Shown here: one piece after another, positions 1 to 9,459 of the stretch
Position numbering within the stretch: position 1 is the first letter of the stretch
How the letters are laid out: every line of letters begins with the position of its first letter
DNA from: Neobacillus niacini
GTDB lineage: Bacteria; Bacillota; Bacilli; Bacillales; Cytobacillaceae
Length of the DNA stretch: 64,000 nucleotides
Assembly (NCBI RefSeq): GCF_000759675.1
Contig: NZ_BAWM01000009.1
Coordinates: 62,001-126,000, forward strand
Reading direction: 5' to 3'
The notes under the pieces: generated by a model
Seen by the model: the letters and a program-made list of their open reading frames with translations, nothing else
Told to the model about the DNA's origin: nothing
Databases searched by the model: none
Made by a program: the position numbers and the translations under genes

Positions 1-289
1 AAGAGATTAACAACCCTTGTAAACTGCTAAAAAAATAGCCTCTTTCATTCAATGAAGCGAAAATACAGATCGGGACGCTCAAAGGTACCATGGTCATTCC
101 TGTCTGAAAATGAAAGAAATAATGAAGTATTAATGCAATACCCAGGATTCCCCCATCAATTAAATGATTAGGCACGAGAAACCCATTTACCCCAATTCCT
201 AATAGTAAGCTGCCAATAATCGTAGCCATTAATTTCTGAAAAATAACAATCACCTTGTCCAGTCTTTTTATTCTATACATATTCACCAT
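1..289 (-). CDS. YitT/DUF161-family membrane protein, N-terminal part only
   Basis: An open frame runs from an ATG at 289 (or 280, in frame) to the left edge without a stop, so only about 96 N-terminal residues are present. The product starts with a basic stretch, then a hydrophobic segment with the family-type pattern GxxVNGFLVPNHLIDGGILGI, followed by VPLSVP near residue 70. YitT-family proteins are integral membrane proteins of unknown function with this N-terminal topology and a cytoplasmic DUF2179 domain, which would lie outside the window. No strong ribosome binding site is seen; the gene is divergent from the large phosphoesterase gene. Family call from motif resemblance only. Confidence 0.7.
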   Translation of the reverse strand, partial: MVNMYRIKRLDKVIVIFQKLMATIIGSLLLGIGVNGFLVPNHLIDGGILGIALILHYFFHFQTGMTMVPLSVPICIFASLNERGYFFSSLQGLLIS

Positions 290-367
290 CTTAAAATTAA
301 GAATAAGGGACAAATGCTATTTCCCTGCATTTATTTATTATGGAACTGTCACTAGAAAAGTTTAGAA

Positions 368-391
368 AACTTTTACATAAATGTAAAAGTT
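368..391. promoter_or_regulatory. Perfect palindrome upstream of the phosphoesterase gene
   Basis: An 11-bp perfect inverted repeat (AACTTTTACAT, two-base spacer AA, then its complement) lies in the divergent intergenic region 62 bases before the start at 453. A TAATAAAAT-like -10 candidate follows near 406. Placement suggests an operator for one or both divergent genes. It has no T-tract directly after it, so a terminator is unlikely. The cognate regulator is unknown. Confidence 0.45.
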
Positions 392-452
392 CCGAAAAAC
401 AGATGTAATAAAATAAATTCGAACATCAAGAACATACAACAAGGAGGACAGC

Positions 453-3400
453 ATGATAAGAAAATGGAGAAAACAGCTTGTAGTTTGGATGATAACAACA
501 TCATTGGTACTTATTAACTTCGAGATATTTTTCCCAAAAATGGGAGAAACGTCATCTAAAGATGATGTAGGTTATAAACTTAAAAGTGAAGTAGTTGAAG
601 AGTATTGGATTACTCAATCGAAGCCGAATATTGATTTTACAAAGGTACCTATTTTTCTTGTAACTGAAATCGTACCTGACAGCACCAACACTGGAGGTGC
701 AGATGGCTATGAGTTTATTGAAGTCTATAACAATACCGATACAAGTATCAATTTTAAAGATTATAAGCTTATGTATCGAAATGGAGCACAATTAACAACA
801 GACGTTATTTGGCCTTCCGTACCAGATGAGTTGTTTATTAAATCGAAGGATACGCTGGTTTTCTGGATCATTAACGATAAAAATGGAGAAAAAACAGTAG
901 AAGACTTCAATAAAAACTATGGAACCAGTTTAGTGGAGAACCAAAATATTGTCCGGGTCTACAACGCTAGCATGGCAAACACTGGTATGCATGGACTTGT
1001 AGTAGCCGATAACACAAAAAAAGAGATATCTGTATCGTATTATAATGATCAAGAAGGCGGAGACGACACAAAACGGAACAAAGGCATTCTATTCCAATTT
1101 CCCCAAAACAGCTCAACCATTTCATCAAAAGTTAGTGCCGGAGTGAAAAATGGTACTCCCGGAAAGATAGAAGCTTATCAAGTCCCCACCCAGCCGGTGC
1201 ATATTGAAGAAGATCATGGAAAACCAACCATTGAAAATCTAACCACACAAACAGAAGTGAATGAAACAGAGAATATTAAGCTCACTGTAGATGCGGAGGA
1301 CGACAAAGCGTTAAAAACAGTTAGTGTCTCCTACAAGATCAGTGGTGCAAGCGACTACAAAAGTGTGATTTTACAGCAGGACTACAACACCATGTTTTTT
1401 AATTATACGGTTTACTCACCAGAAATTATAGGAAAAGAATTCATTGAATATTTCTTTGTAGTATCAGACGGAAAAAATGAAACAAAAAGTAACACGTACA
1501 AAGTAAAGATAACCAATGAACGAAATAAGGATAGTCTTCGTGTAAATGTAATAGATAACCAAATTCTATCTAGAAAGGCAGTCATAAAAGGAACCTCTAA
1601 AGATGAACCAGCTGACCTTATCAAATTGCAAATTAATGCCCGGAGGGTTGTCGAAAAAACATACAATACAATTGAAAACACTGCTTATCTCGCATTTGAA
1701 GTTAGCAACGTAGATATGTTTTTTCAAAATGCAGTGACGATTGGAGATGAAGTACTTCATATTTTTGACACCTGGATTTTAGATTGGCAAACCATCACCG
1801 TTCCAATCCAACCTGACCGTTTGAAAGTCGGGGACAATATGTTTACCATTCGCACTGGCAATAAAGCATCTCCGTTTGATTTGAATTCGGTTGAAAATCG
1901 TGATGATTATCTATTGCGAAACGTTCGTTTAGTATTAGGAGATGGCACGATTATTACGGATTCTTCCTTCAGCAACCCCAACAAAATAATGTCCATGAAG
2001 GACAGCAATCCCTTTAAAGAATTCCATTTCATCCTTTCAGAAGCGGTTGCAACTTCAAAAGCATACAGTTGGAATACAATGGCTGTGACTGATGGAGCGC
2101 ATATGATTGCAGTTAAAGATTCAAATGAAGAAGTAAAAGTCCCCGTAATGGTTGATAACACTGCTCCTACTATTGACCCCTCCATTGATAAAAACAAGCC
2201 GTACAAAGGTGAATTGGTGATAGACCCTGTCATTACTGATGCAATTGCAGGAGTAGCCTCCTCTGAAGTAACACTGGATGGAAGCAAGATCGCAACACCC
2301 TACTATACTTCATCGTCACAACTGGCTCCTGGGAACCATGTATTAAGCATAAAAGCTGTTGATAAAGCAGGAAATACAAAAAATGTGAATTATCCATTCA
2401 ATGTAGTGGATGAAAACCCCCGTAAACCAGAGTCCGAAATATCAACAGGTAAGATAAATGGAACTCCGACCATTCGAGTAAAAGTAAGTGACCCAACAAA
2501 TGATGACATGGATGTTACTTTTTATCAAGCATTCCAATATTTACCGAAGGATTCGAACAACATAACATCCTATCAAAACACAGCGAATGTAGAGCCTCCC
2601 CCAATACCTGTTCCGGAAGGAGAGCAGCCATTGACAAAAGCAGAACTTTCACTGATTTCAACACGAGATGGAAAGTATTTTACAACCAAATCCTCTGACA
2701 AATTCCCTTATCATCGCTTTGATGTGACAGTAGACACTTCAGTAAATGAGAAAGATGTAGTTGAGCTTGTATGGAAAGGTAAATCGTTAAAAGGTAGAAA
2801 AGTGACCATGTATGCATGGAATCATTTAGAACACAAATGGAAAGTTGTGACGAAAAAAATTGCAGGCAAAAAAGATTTTACATTAAGAGGTACTGTAAAT
2901 GTTTCGGAATACATGATGGATCATAAAATAAACGTACTGATTCAAGATGAAATTCCAGCATCCGCAAACGACTATGATTACACATTTGTGTGGATGTCTG
3001 ATACCCAGTACTATTCCATGACCTATCCCTATATTTTTGATACACAAACCCAATGGATCGCGAACAATAAGAATGTATTGAAGATCAAGTATGTTTTCCA
3101 TACCGGTGATTTGGTAGAAGAATCGTTCAAAGATGAGCAGTGGAAACATGCTGATCAATATATGAAAACATTAGAAAATGCCAATGTTCCATATGGCGTT
3201 TTAGCTGGAAACCATGATGTAGACCATAAGTCTAGTGATTATACACAATTTTATAAATATTTCGGTGCAATCCGCTTCACTGATAAACCGTATTACGGAG
3301 AAACTTACAAAAATAACCGTGGTCATTATGATTTAATCTCTGCACATGGGAACGACTATCTTATGGTGTATATGGGCTGGGGAGTGGACGAAGAAGGGAT

Positions 3401-4115
3401 TGCCTGGATGAATCATGTTCTTGCGGAGCATCCTGATCGAAAGGCCATATTAAGTTTCCATGAATACTTGATGGCCAGTGGTTCCAGACACCCAAACGGA
3501 GAAATAATATATAAAGAAGTTGTATTGAAAAATCCAAATGTTATTGCTGTTCTTTCCGGTCATTATCATGAAAGTCAAACAATCGTAGATGAAATCGATG
3601 ATAATCGTGACGGTAAACCTGATCGCAAAGTATATCAAATGCTTGCTGATTATCAGGCAGGACCGGAGGGTGGTCAAGGGTACATGCGTCTTCTTCACAT
3701 TGATCAGGACAACAATCGAATCATCGTGAATACGTACTCCCCATATATGAAGGATTACAATTTTTATAATACGGATGTATATCCTGGCAAAGATGAATTC
3801 GTCATGGATTTAGATATGCAACCGAGTGAAAAGAGAGTCTCTACTGATTCCTTCGAAGTAAACGTCTATACAGATACAGAAATTGGAAAAAAAGAAAATG
3901 TGAATAGCGGAATGTTTGCAGAAGTACAATGGAATGGGTTAACTGAAAACAATTCCTATGCCTGGTACTCAGTCGTAACAGATGACTTTACTGGAAAAAC
4001 AGTATCGAAAATTTGGACATTTACAAAAGGAAAAGCTTATGAGCAGTCCCATGAGACAGTCATAGATATTACTATGAGAAAACATCCAAGAACAAGAACT
4101 GGTGAAACTCAGTAA
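453..4115 (+). CDS. Secreted lamin-tail-domain / calcineurin-like metallophosphoesterase
   Basis: A 1220-residue extracellular protein starting after a strong AAGGAGG site. Residues 8-26 form a signal/anchor helix. Residues about 62-175 look like a lamin-tail domain (TEIVPDS, YEFIEVYN). Ig/cadherin-like modules follow near 255-355 and 570-650 (NTAPTIDPSID; DKAGNTK). The catalytic metallophosphoesterase domain is near 845-1060 with the metal-ligand blocks SDTQ (D850), HTGDL (D886), GNHD (N920-H921-D922) and GHYH (H1037, H1039), so it should be active. A fibronectin-like C-terminal module ends the protein. Substrate is unknown; family members hydrolyse phosphomonoesters or diesters outside the cell. 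No sortase motif or SLH domain is seen. It stands alone, preceded by a palindrome that may be its operator. Confidence 0.85.
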   Translation: MIRKWRKQLVVWMITTSLVLINFEIFFPKMGETSSKDDVGYKLKSEVVEEYWITQSKPNIDFTKVPIFLVTEIVPDSTNTGGADGYEFIEVYNNTDTSINFKDYKLMYRNGAQLTTDVIWPSVPDELFIKSKDTLVFWIINDKNGEKTVEDFNKNYGTSLVENQNIVRVYNASMANTGMHGLVVADNTKKEISVSYYNDQEGGDDTKRNKGILFQFPQNSSTISSKVSAGVKNGTPGKIEAYQVPTQPVHIEEDHGKPTIENLTTQTEVNETENIKLTVDAEDDKALKTVSVSYKISGASDYKSVILQQDYNTMFFNYTVYSPEIIGKEFIEYFFVVSDGKNETKSNTYKVKITNERNKDSLRVNVIDNQILSRKAVIKGTSKDEPADLIKLQINARRVVEKTYNTIENTAYLAFEVSNVDMFFQNAVTIGDEVLHIFDTWILDWQTITVPIQPDRLKVGDNMFTIRTGNKASPFDLNSVENRDDYLLRNVRLVLGDGTIITDSSFSNPNKIMSMKDSNPFKEFHFILSEAVATSKAYSWNTMAVTDGAHMIAVKDSNEEVKVPVMVDNTAPTIDPSIDKNKPYKGELVIDPVITDAIAGVASSEVTLDGSKIATPYYTSSSQLAPGNHVLSIKAVDKAGNTKNVNYPFNVVDENPRKPESEISTGKINGTPTIRVKVSDPTNDDMDVTFYQAFQYLPKDSNNITSYQNTANVEPPPIPVPEGEQPLTKAELSLISTRDGKYFTTKSSDKFPYHRFDVTVDTSVNEKDVVELVWKGKSLKGRKVTMYAWNHLEHKWKVVTKKIAGKKDFTLRGTVNVSEYMMDHKINVLIQDEIPASANDYDYTFVWMSDTQYYSMTYPYIFDTQTQWIANNKNVLKIKYVFHTGDLVEESFKDEQWKHADQYMKTLENANVPYGVLAGNHDVDHKSSDYTQFYKYFGAIRFTDKPYYGETYKNNRGHYDLISAHGNDYLMVYMGWGVDEEGIAWMNHVLAEHPDRKAILSFHEYLMASGSRHPNGEIIYKEVVLKNPNVIAVLSGHYHESQTIVDEIDDNRDGKPDRKVYQMLADYQAGPEGGQGYMRLLHIDQDNNRIIVNTYSPYMKDYNFYNTDVYPGKDEFVMDLDMQPSEKRVSTDSFEVNVYTDTEIGKKENVNSGMFAEVQWNGLTENNSYAWYSVVTDDFTGKTVSKIWTFTKGKAYEQSHETVIDITMRKHPRTRTGETQ

Positions 4116-4143
4116 TATACAAAAAACTATATTCGAAATCGGA

Positions 4144-4168
4144 GTAGCCAATATCCCTGATTGGCTAC
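4144..4168. terminator. Hairpin after the phosphoesterase gene
   Basis: Nine-base perfect stem GTAGCCAAT/ATTGGCTAC with a seven-base loop, 29 bases after the stop at 4115. The tail is only weakly T-rich (ATTTCTCTATTT), so termination is plausible but not certain. Confidence 0.4.
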
Positions 4169-4307
4169 CCGCATTTCTCTATTTAGGTATTTACTGTAGC
4201 CAATACCATTGAAAAATTCACGTTTAGTTGCTCTTTTTAATAGATTTAATGCATAGAAGGAACTGTAAATACGCTAAATCTACCACTAAAAAAGGTTTTG
4301 GAAAAAC

Positions 4308-4343
4308 AAACAGAAAAAACCCGAAAGACTATAAATCTTTCGG
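4308..4343 (-). terminator. Intrinsic terminator of the small His/Asp-rich protein gene
   Basis: Perfect stem CCGAAAGA/TCTTTCGG with a seven-base loop; on the minus strand it is followed by GTTTTTTCTG. It lies 36 bases past the stop of the minus-strand gene 4379-4573, which supports that short gene as real. Confidence 0.75.
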
Positions 4344-4378
4344 ATTTTCTAGGTGTTTAGTTTCTTATCGTTTAGTTA

Positions 4379-4573
4379 CTACCAACAACATTTTCTATGA
4401 CATCTTCTATCATCATGTTTATCATCATGTTTATCATCATGTTTTTTTTCACAACGGCGTACAGCTTCGCAAAAATCATCAAAATCAAATTCAATTTTTG
4501 CATTCAATTTGACTTTTCTATCTTTTTTACAACAATCATCATCGTGATGGTCATGGGATCTTGAGCAGCTCAT
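4379..4573 (-). CDS. Small His/Asp/Cys-rich protein, probably metal binding
   Basis: A 64-residue protein with a good ribosome binding site (AAAGGGGGG, 8 bases before ATG) and its own terminator. The N-terminus (SHDHHDDDCCKK) and the C-terminus (three HDD units, each on an exact 12-nt repeat, then RRCHRKCC) flank a central acidic/aromatic segment (KIEFDFDDFCEAVRR). The dense His, Asp and Cys suggests metal binding. Small proteins of this style occur among spore coat and metal-buffering proteins of Bacillus, but I do not recognise the family. The first 12-nt repeats suggest recent tandem expansion. Confidence 0.6.
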   Translation of the reverse strand: MSCSRSHDHHDDDCCKKDRKVKLNAKIEFDFDDFCEAVRRCEKKHDDKHDDKHDDRRCHRKCCW

Positions 4574-4786
4574 CTATTATCCCCCCTTTCATTTTTTATA
4601 AATTACATTTGTATTTTATTCAGTCCTTGGACAAGCCGTAAGGGCGAATATCTTTTAAATGAAAAAAATGTGCTATTAAAACACAATTCGCAAATTCAGT
4701 TAGTAGAAAACAATTAAATTCCTCACCCTAGATTTACTTGATCCTTTTAAAAAAAGGCTGTGTTAGACAATATTTTTGATTCTTCC

Positions 4787-5082
4787 AAAGTTATCAATCT
4801 TTATGAACAACCAAGGACATTGAAGGATTTGAAAAACATTATTTCAATGTTCATGCCCCTCTAGCTATGAAGATCCCCCATATTATGAGTGAATCGATTA
4901 GAAGTGTCATTCAGTCCCAAAATACCAACTTAAACTTTTACTAAATTACAGAACTTGAATTAGAAAGCATGGATACATTAAATCCAGCAATGTCTAGCCC
5001 TGAGGCACGAGCAACCGAGGCGGATGGAATAAATTTTTTTAAATACCTAAATAATCATCCAATCTTCACAATTGTTGAATAA
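4787..5082 (+). pseudogene. EthD-domain protein remnant
   Basis: Coding-like sequence reads KVINLYEQP in one frame, then in another GFEKHYFNVHAPLA, an in-frame TAA at 4942, then ELELESMDTLNPAMSSPEA and a final TAA at 5080. This order and these blocks match the small EthD family (LYxQPxDxxxFExHYFxxHAPLAxKxP...SMExLxxAxxSPEAxA). At least one frameshift and one nonsense codon break it. EthD proteins accompany some degradation pathways; no intact partner is nearby. Confidence 0.65.
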
Positions 5083-5189
5083 TCGGAGTGTAGAATGTTT
5101 CTTAAAAATAAAAGCGAATGTTACCATCCAGATAAATGGAAAGTAACATTCGCTGTTTTCAGTTTTAACTGAGTTTGGCACTACCAATC

Positions 5190-5501
5190 TTATTTTTCCA
5201 ACAATCCTTCTTTTTCTAAGTACTGCTTTGCAACTTCAAAGGCACTTTTGCCGTTACCATTAACTTGATAGTTCATTTCTCGCATTTGGTCGTCCGTTAT
5301 TTTTCCTGAGAGCTTATTTAACCCAGTTTTGATTTCTGGGTATTTTTCAACAGTTTCTTTTCTTACTAATGGTGCACCTTGATACGGAGGAAATAGATTT
5401 TTGTCATCCTCTAAAACAAGGAGGTTATATTCACGTAATTCGCTATCGGTTGAATAGGCATCGACTAAATCTAGATCACCTGTTTTGATGGCATTATACC
5501 G
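5190..5501 (-). pseudogene. Osmoprotectant ABC transporter binding protein, C-terminal remnant
   Basis: Reverse-strand frame of about 103 codons ending in TAA at 5190. It reads YNAIKTGDLDLVDAYSTDSE, then LVLEDDKNLFPPYQGAPLV, and a C-terminal block with KLSGKITDDQMREMNYQVN. These match the C-terminal lobe of OpuBC/OpuCC/ProX-type glycine betaine/choline binding proteins. The frame is closed just upstream by TAG, and the N-terminal two thirds are missing. The remnant of the partner permease follows within 30 bases, so an internal deletion has fused the ends of two adjacent genes. Confidence 0.75.
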
Positions 5502-5526
5502 GAGCTATGGTTCCATTTTTTTTACG

Positions 5527-5625
5527 TTAGCAAATGGAAACCATAAAAGAAATACGCTCAATTTGGCGTAGTAACAGGTCAAAAAGAATAACAAGGATGG
5601 CTGCAGGTATTGCGCCAAGAATAAT
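5527..5625 (-). pseudogene. OpuB-type permease C-terminal scrap
   Basis: Reads ILGAIPAAILVILFDLLL then RQIERIS and a stop at 5527. This is the typical last transmembrane helix and tail of OpuBB/OpuBD-type permeases. Upstream the frame is closed by three stops. Gene order (permease end, then binding protein) matches an intact opu operon with its middle removed. Confidence 0.65.
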
Positions 5626-5679
5626 AGTTGACTACTATCATCAGAACATTAATTTACAAAACTCGACATACTTCGGCGT

Positions 5680-5690
5680 GTGCCAGGCAC
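5680..5690. repeat. GTGCCAGGCAC element, short copy
   Basis: An 11-base palindrome GTGCCAGGCAC flanked by CCGGAT. The same core with the flank ATCCGA forms both arms of the hairpin at 54759-54798. Such GTGCCTGGCAC-type units recur in Bacillus genomes, often as terminators; this copy seems to be a half unit in decayed DNA. Confidence 0.45.
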
Positions 5691-5715
5691 CGGATTTCTT
5701 ATAATATCTCAATTA

Positions 5716-5753
5716 ATAAAAAAGGGGAAAATGTCCTCTGAACATTATCCCCT
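5716..5753 (-). terminator. Intrinsic terminator of the PQQ-propeller phosphoesterase gene
   Basis: Arms AGGGGATAATGT and ACATTTTCCCCT (one mismatch) followed on the minus strand by TTTTTTATT, 15 bases past the stop at 5768. Confidence 0.85.
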
Positions 5754-5767
5754 CCCTATATAATATA

Positions 5768-8700
5768 TTACTGATTGTACAAAACGCTTAAAATTGAGAA
5801 TGGGTTTTCAGGGTGAATAGCCTTTATTGCAGTAACTTTTCTATTGATTGTATAGCTTTCACCTGCTGAAAGTTCAATCTTCTTCTGGCTCATAATCCAA
5901 TTGCCATTGCCATAACCCGTAAGACCACTAGTTTCCTCAGGGTATATGATTCCATATACTTGTTTGTCGTTTCCTGTCATGCCAATCCATGGTTCACTTA
6001 AATTGAATTCTTGTGGATTTGAATAAGGAAGCGTAATGGAATTATGCCCTCCTGCCCCACTTTTTTGTCCTGAACCATCATAATCAAGAGCATCACCGAT
6101 CCATAAGGTTTGTGTATCCGAACCGGTATTTTTGAAAACGGTTTTAGCTGAAATCCAATCTTGATTTGCTTCAATGGTAAATGTAGTTGCCACATCAATA
6201 CTTGGCAGAGCAAGAGATTTACCAATAGCTTTTACAACTGCACGATCTTGAGATACTTCAATCACTTCTACTTTTTCACTTTCTACTGTAAGCTGTTGCC
6301 AAGCCTCTGGTCCTACAGGCTTCTCTTTCGATGCATAAGGCAGATTAAACCAATCCATTTGGTCTTCCAACCCTTTTGCTGCGAAGTCAATGACCTTTCC
6401 TCTAGTAACTCCTGGAAGCTGGGAATCCACACTTTTCTCGGCAATAAGCATGGCCATTTTATTGTTTTCCATCACGATATCTTCCATTTTCCCTTCTGAT
6501 ATCGGACCTGGAATTGTTTTTCCAAAGCCTGCGTCAACCGTGACAGGAGCTAATTTGATTTCCATACTTTCCGCACCACCATTAGCCAATTCGATATCGA
6601 TTCGGTTCGTCTGGTAAGATAAACGAGATGCAACCAATTGATATTTACCAGGCTCAACCGCTAGTAAGAAGGTTCCATTCTGATCTGTCATTCCTGTCCG
6701 CACCTTTTCTCCTTTTTCATTTGTAATCGTTATATTCGTAGCTTTAATAGTTTCTCCTGTAACAGTATCCATCACCTTTCCAGTCACTCGAGGCCAACGC
6801 TGTACAGCTTTTCCGCCGGGAGTGAAAGCATATAGATTTCCATCAAGTGCTCCCACCACCAATGTATTACCGGAAATTGCAGGCGAAGAAGCTACCCAAG
6901 CTCCGATTTCATGCTTCCAGAGAGGTTGTCCTGTTAATCGGTCAAATGCATACAAATTCCCGTCGTTCGAACCAATAAAGACGGTTTCTCCACTAATGGC
7001 GGCAGAGGAAATGATTCCTCCGTTCGTACGATGTTTCCATTTTAATGAACCGTTCACCGCATCTAAAGCTGCAACATTACCATCCGGGAATCCCATATAA
7101 ACGATTCCATCGACAGCCGCAGGTGAAGATCCTGTTGCATTCCCGTGAATGTAAGACGAATCGGAACTCTTGTACCGCCATAGCTCTTTACCTGTGGATG
7201 CTTCAAGGGCCACTAATAATCCACCCTGATATCCCATGTACAGCTTTCCTTCGTAGATCGCTGGCATCGAGTGCATCCATCCCCCAGCAGGCTTTTTCCT
7301 CCACAGTTCTTTTCCAGTAGAGGCATCAAGAGAGATGATCCAACCTCCGTCTGCACCAACATAAACCTTACCATCCGCTACTACAGGAGTGGATTCAACA
7401 ATCCAGTTCCCCGCTAAAGCAGCACTCCATAATTCTTCACCGATTTTAGCATCCATCGCCATGATTTTTCCGCCGCTTCCAGTGCTGTATGCTTGGTAGA
7501 CGACTCCATCTGCTACGGTTGGTGAATAGTACATCCAAGCTCGCTGTACTTCATCCTTCCCAAAGGATTTCTGCCAAATAATCTCTCCATTTTCTGCATT
7601 CATAGCATACATCGTACCGCGAATAGAGGAAGCGTATACAATCCCGTCCACTACAGCTGGAGACGCTTGTACTTGAGCATCGGCTTGAACCTGCCATACT
7701 AATTCGCCTGTTTTTTGATCAACGGCATGGATCGCATGATTAGCATTGCCATCCTCATCACGTGTACCAATATAGACCATTCCTTTTGCAATCGCAGGGG
7801 AAGAAGTAAGAATCGTTCCCGGTGTCCGATACGTCCAATTCAGGCTAAGACCTGCATCAAGTGTATCTTTTGCTGCTCCTGTATGTTGTGCATTTCCATG
7901 GAACATACTCCAGTCTGCACCACTCATTGGTGCAACGCGTTTTTTGCTGTCCACTATTGTGAACGTATGATTTTTAGACCAAACCTTGCCAGCATCATCG
8001 GTCACTCTCACTTCAATGGCATGTTGGCCTTTTTCAGCATTTTTCCCATCCCATTGGTCAAACCATGCCATTCCACTGCTTTGTTTTAATTTTTTCCATG
8101 GACCAGAATCGACTCGATATTCTACACTTGTTATCGTACTTGTCGAATTGTATGCATTTACTAACACATCCATTTTTCCTTGTGAAACTTCACTTCCTGC
8201 AGATGGGTGGACAATTGAAGCACTTTGTTTCACATCATACATTTTAAACTTATTGTCCTGTTTCCCGCCTTGGAAATTAACGATCCGGAATCCGTTCGGC
8301 ATCTGATCAATCGTGTAAGAACTAGACACAGTTGTTACATGATTAGCTCCCGGAATCGTGTCCTGGGCAACATCGTTTACATGTGTATGTCCTACCATCA
8401 CTAGTCGTGTCTGATATTGACTGAGAACATCAATAAATTCTTTCGTCTTATCAGGTGAAGGAGTTTGCGGTGTATTCAACGGTTTATGCACAAATACAAC
8501 CACTTCCTTATTTTTGGCATTTTGAGCAAGATCCTGCTTTAACCATTCCAATTGGTCTGTTTCAATGAAACCCAGATTATTTTCCAATGTAATAAAGTGC
8601 CGATTGCCGTAATCGAAGGAATACCATTCAGGCCCTAGATATTCTCGATAACGATCAATTCTTGTTTTATAGTCTGAACCAGGAGCAAAGTCATGGTTTC

Positions 8701-9361
8701 CTACCGCAGGGTATACAGGCAATTTGGAGGTAGCGGTGCTTGCTGTATAATCCTCAAATTCTGCATCTGTTGCACGATTTGTTAAATCGCCGCTAACCGC
8801 TATAAAAGCAGGATTTCCTGTCGATTCATTGATTTGTTTTAGCTGTTCTGTGAATCGTTCTTGGTTATTGGTTGTACCAGCTTCCACGTGAACGTCTGCA
8901 ACATTGGCAAAAGTAAAATTTGGATTACTTGTTTCAGGTGTATGTAGCAGTCCGAAATGTTGCTCCCGTGTTTCATCTGCCTGAAGGTTCCCTAACTGTG
9001 CATAAAACTGCGGTGTTTTGTTTTTATCTGCAGGTACACTATATCCGCTTGGTACAGTGACAAATACGATATCCTTAACACGTCTTTCCGTATCAATGAT
9101 TAGTTGATAGTTTCCCTGTTCATCGGTTACGGACAGAGTTTTCCCATCAGAGACGGTGACATTCGGTATCCCTGGTTCGTTCCCATCCTGCACTCCATTT
9201 TCATTTTTGTCCTGGTAGACGGTTCCTTTAACGGTCGCATTCTGATTATCGGCAGTTACTGGTTTGAGCACGGTCGCTAACGAAAGACCCGTCATTAGCA
9301 CAATTACACTTGGTTTTAACACCTTATTGATTTTTTTCATTTTATCTGGTTCAAGTATCAT
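5768..9361 (-). CDS. Secreted metallophosphoesterase with PQQ-like beta-propeller
   Basis: A 1197-residue exported protein; GGAGGAGGAG lies 7 bases before the ATG. A signal peptide covers residues 8-38 (KKINKVLKP ... TA|DN). Residues about 40-115 are an SdrD B-like/metallophosphoesterase N domain (GTVYQDKNENGVQDG). The phosphoesterase domain is at 150-345 with D156, H158, D192 (SGDL), N222-H223-D224 (GNHD), H292 and H325/H327 (GHTH), all ligands present. An Ig-like segment follows near 375-465, then a PQQ-type propeller near 475-850 made of repeated blocks such as VYIGTRDEDG and VYMGFPDGNVAALDA. A carboxypeptidase-regulatory-like module lies near 855-930, then a C-terminal domain of unknown type. 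It probably binds a sugar or polymer and cleaves phosphate or a diester. It lies 98 bases downstream of the HupE-like gene, likely one transcript. Confidence 0.85.
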   Translation of the reverse strand: MILEPDKMKKINKVLKPSVIVLMTGLSLATVLKPVTADNQNATVKGTVYQDKNENGVQDGNEPGIPNVTVSDGKTLSVTDEQGNYQLIIDTERRVKDIVFVTVPSGYSVPADKNKTPQFYAQLGNLQADETREQHFGLLHTPETSNPNFTFANVADVHVEAGTTNNQERFTEQLKQINESTGNPAFIAVSGDLTNRATDAEFEDYTASTATSKLPVYPAVGNHDFAPGSDYKTRIDRYREYLGPEWYSFDYGNRHFITLENNLGFIETDQLEWLKQDLAQNAKNKEVVVFVHKPLNTPQTPSPDKTKEFIDVLSQYQTRLVMVGHTHVNDVAQDTIPGANHVTTVSSSYTIDQMPNGFRIVNFQGGKQDNKFKMYDVKQSASIVHPSAGSEVSQGKMDVLVNAYNSTSTITSVEYRVDSGPWKKLKQSSGMAWFDQWDGKNAEKGQHAIEVRVTDDAGKVWSKNHTFTIVDSKKRVAPMSGADWSMFHGNAQHTGAAKDTLDAGLSLNWTYRTPGTILTSSPAIAKGMVYIGTRDEDGNANHAIHAVDQKTGELVWQVQADAQVQASPAVVDGIVYASSIRGTMYAMNAENGEIIWQKSFGKDEVQRAWMYYSPTVADGVVYQAYSTGSGGKIMAMDAKIGEELWSAALAGNWIVESTPVVADGKVYVGADGGWIISLDASTGKELWRKKPAGGWMHSMPAIYEGKLYMGYQGGLLVALEASTGKELWRYKSSDSSYIHGNATGSSPAAVDGIVYMGFPDGNVAALDAVNGSLKWKHRTNGGIISSAAISGETVFIGSNDGNLYAFDRLTGQPLWKHEIGAWVASSPAISGNTLVVGALDGNLYAFTPGGKAVQRWPRVTGKVMDTVTGETIKATNITITNEKGEKVRTGMTDQNGTFLLAVEPGKYQLVASRLSYQTNRIDIELANGGAESMEIKLAPVTVDAGFGKTIPGPISEGKMEDIVMENNKMAMLIAEKSVDSQLPGVTRGKVIDFAAKGLEDQMDWFNLPYASKEKPVGPEAWQQLTVESEKVEVIEVSQDRAVVKAIGKSLALPSIDVATTFTIEANQDWISAKTVFKNTGSDTQTLWIGDALDYDGSGQKSGAGGHNSITLPYSNPQEFNLSEPWIGMTGNDKQVYGIIYPEETSGLTGYGNGNWIMSQKKIELSAGESYTINRKVTAIKAIHPENPFSILSVLYNQ

Positions 9362-9459
9362 TCTTTCTCCTCCTCCTTATTTTTTTTCCGGTTATGACGA
9401 AATCGCATCGGTCATTTTATAGGCATCACCTCCTCTTGGAATGGCTGACATGGTAACCA

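Noticed and set aside
4228..4512. Plus-strand frame over the His/Asp-rich gene
   Set aside because: It is the mirror of the minus-strand gene's repeats, has no RBS and crosses a terminator.
4379..4573. CRISPR-like array suggested by the 12-nt repeats
   Set aside because: The repeats are 12 bases, in frame within a coding region and without spacers; no cas genes in the window.
4741..4786. Insertion sequence end suggested by GGCTGTGTTAGACAA
   Set aside because: No transposase frame, no matching inverted repeat and no target duplication could be found nearby.
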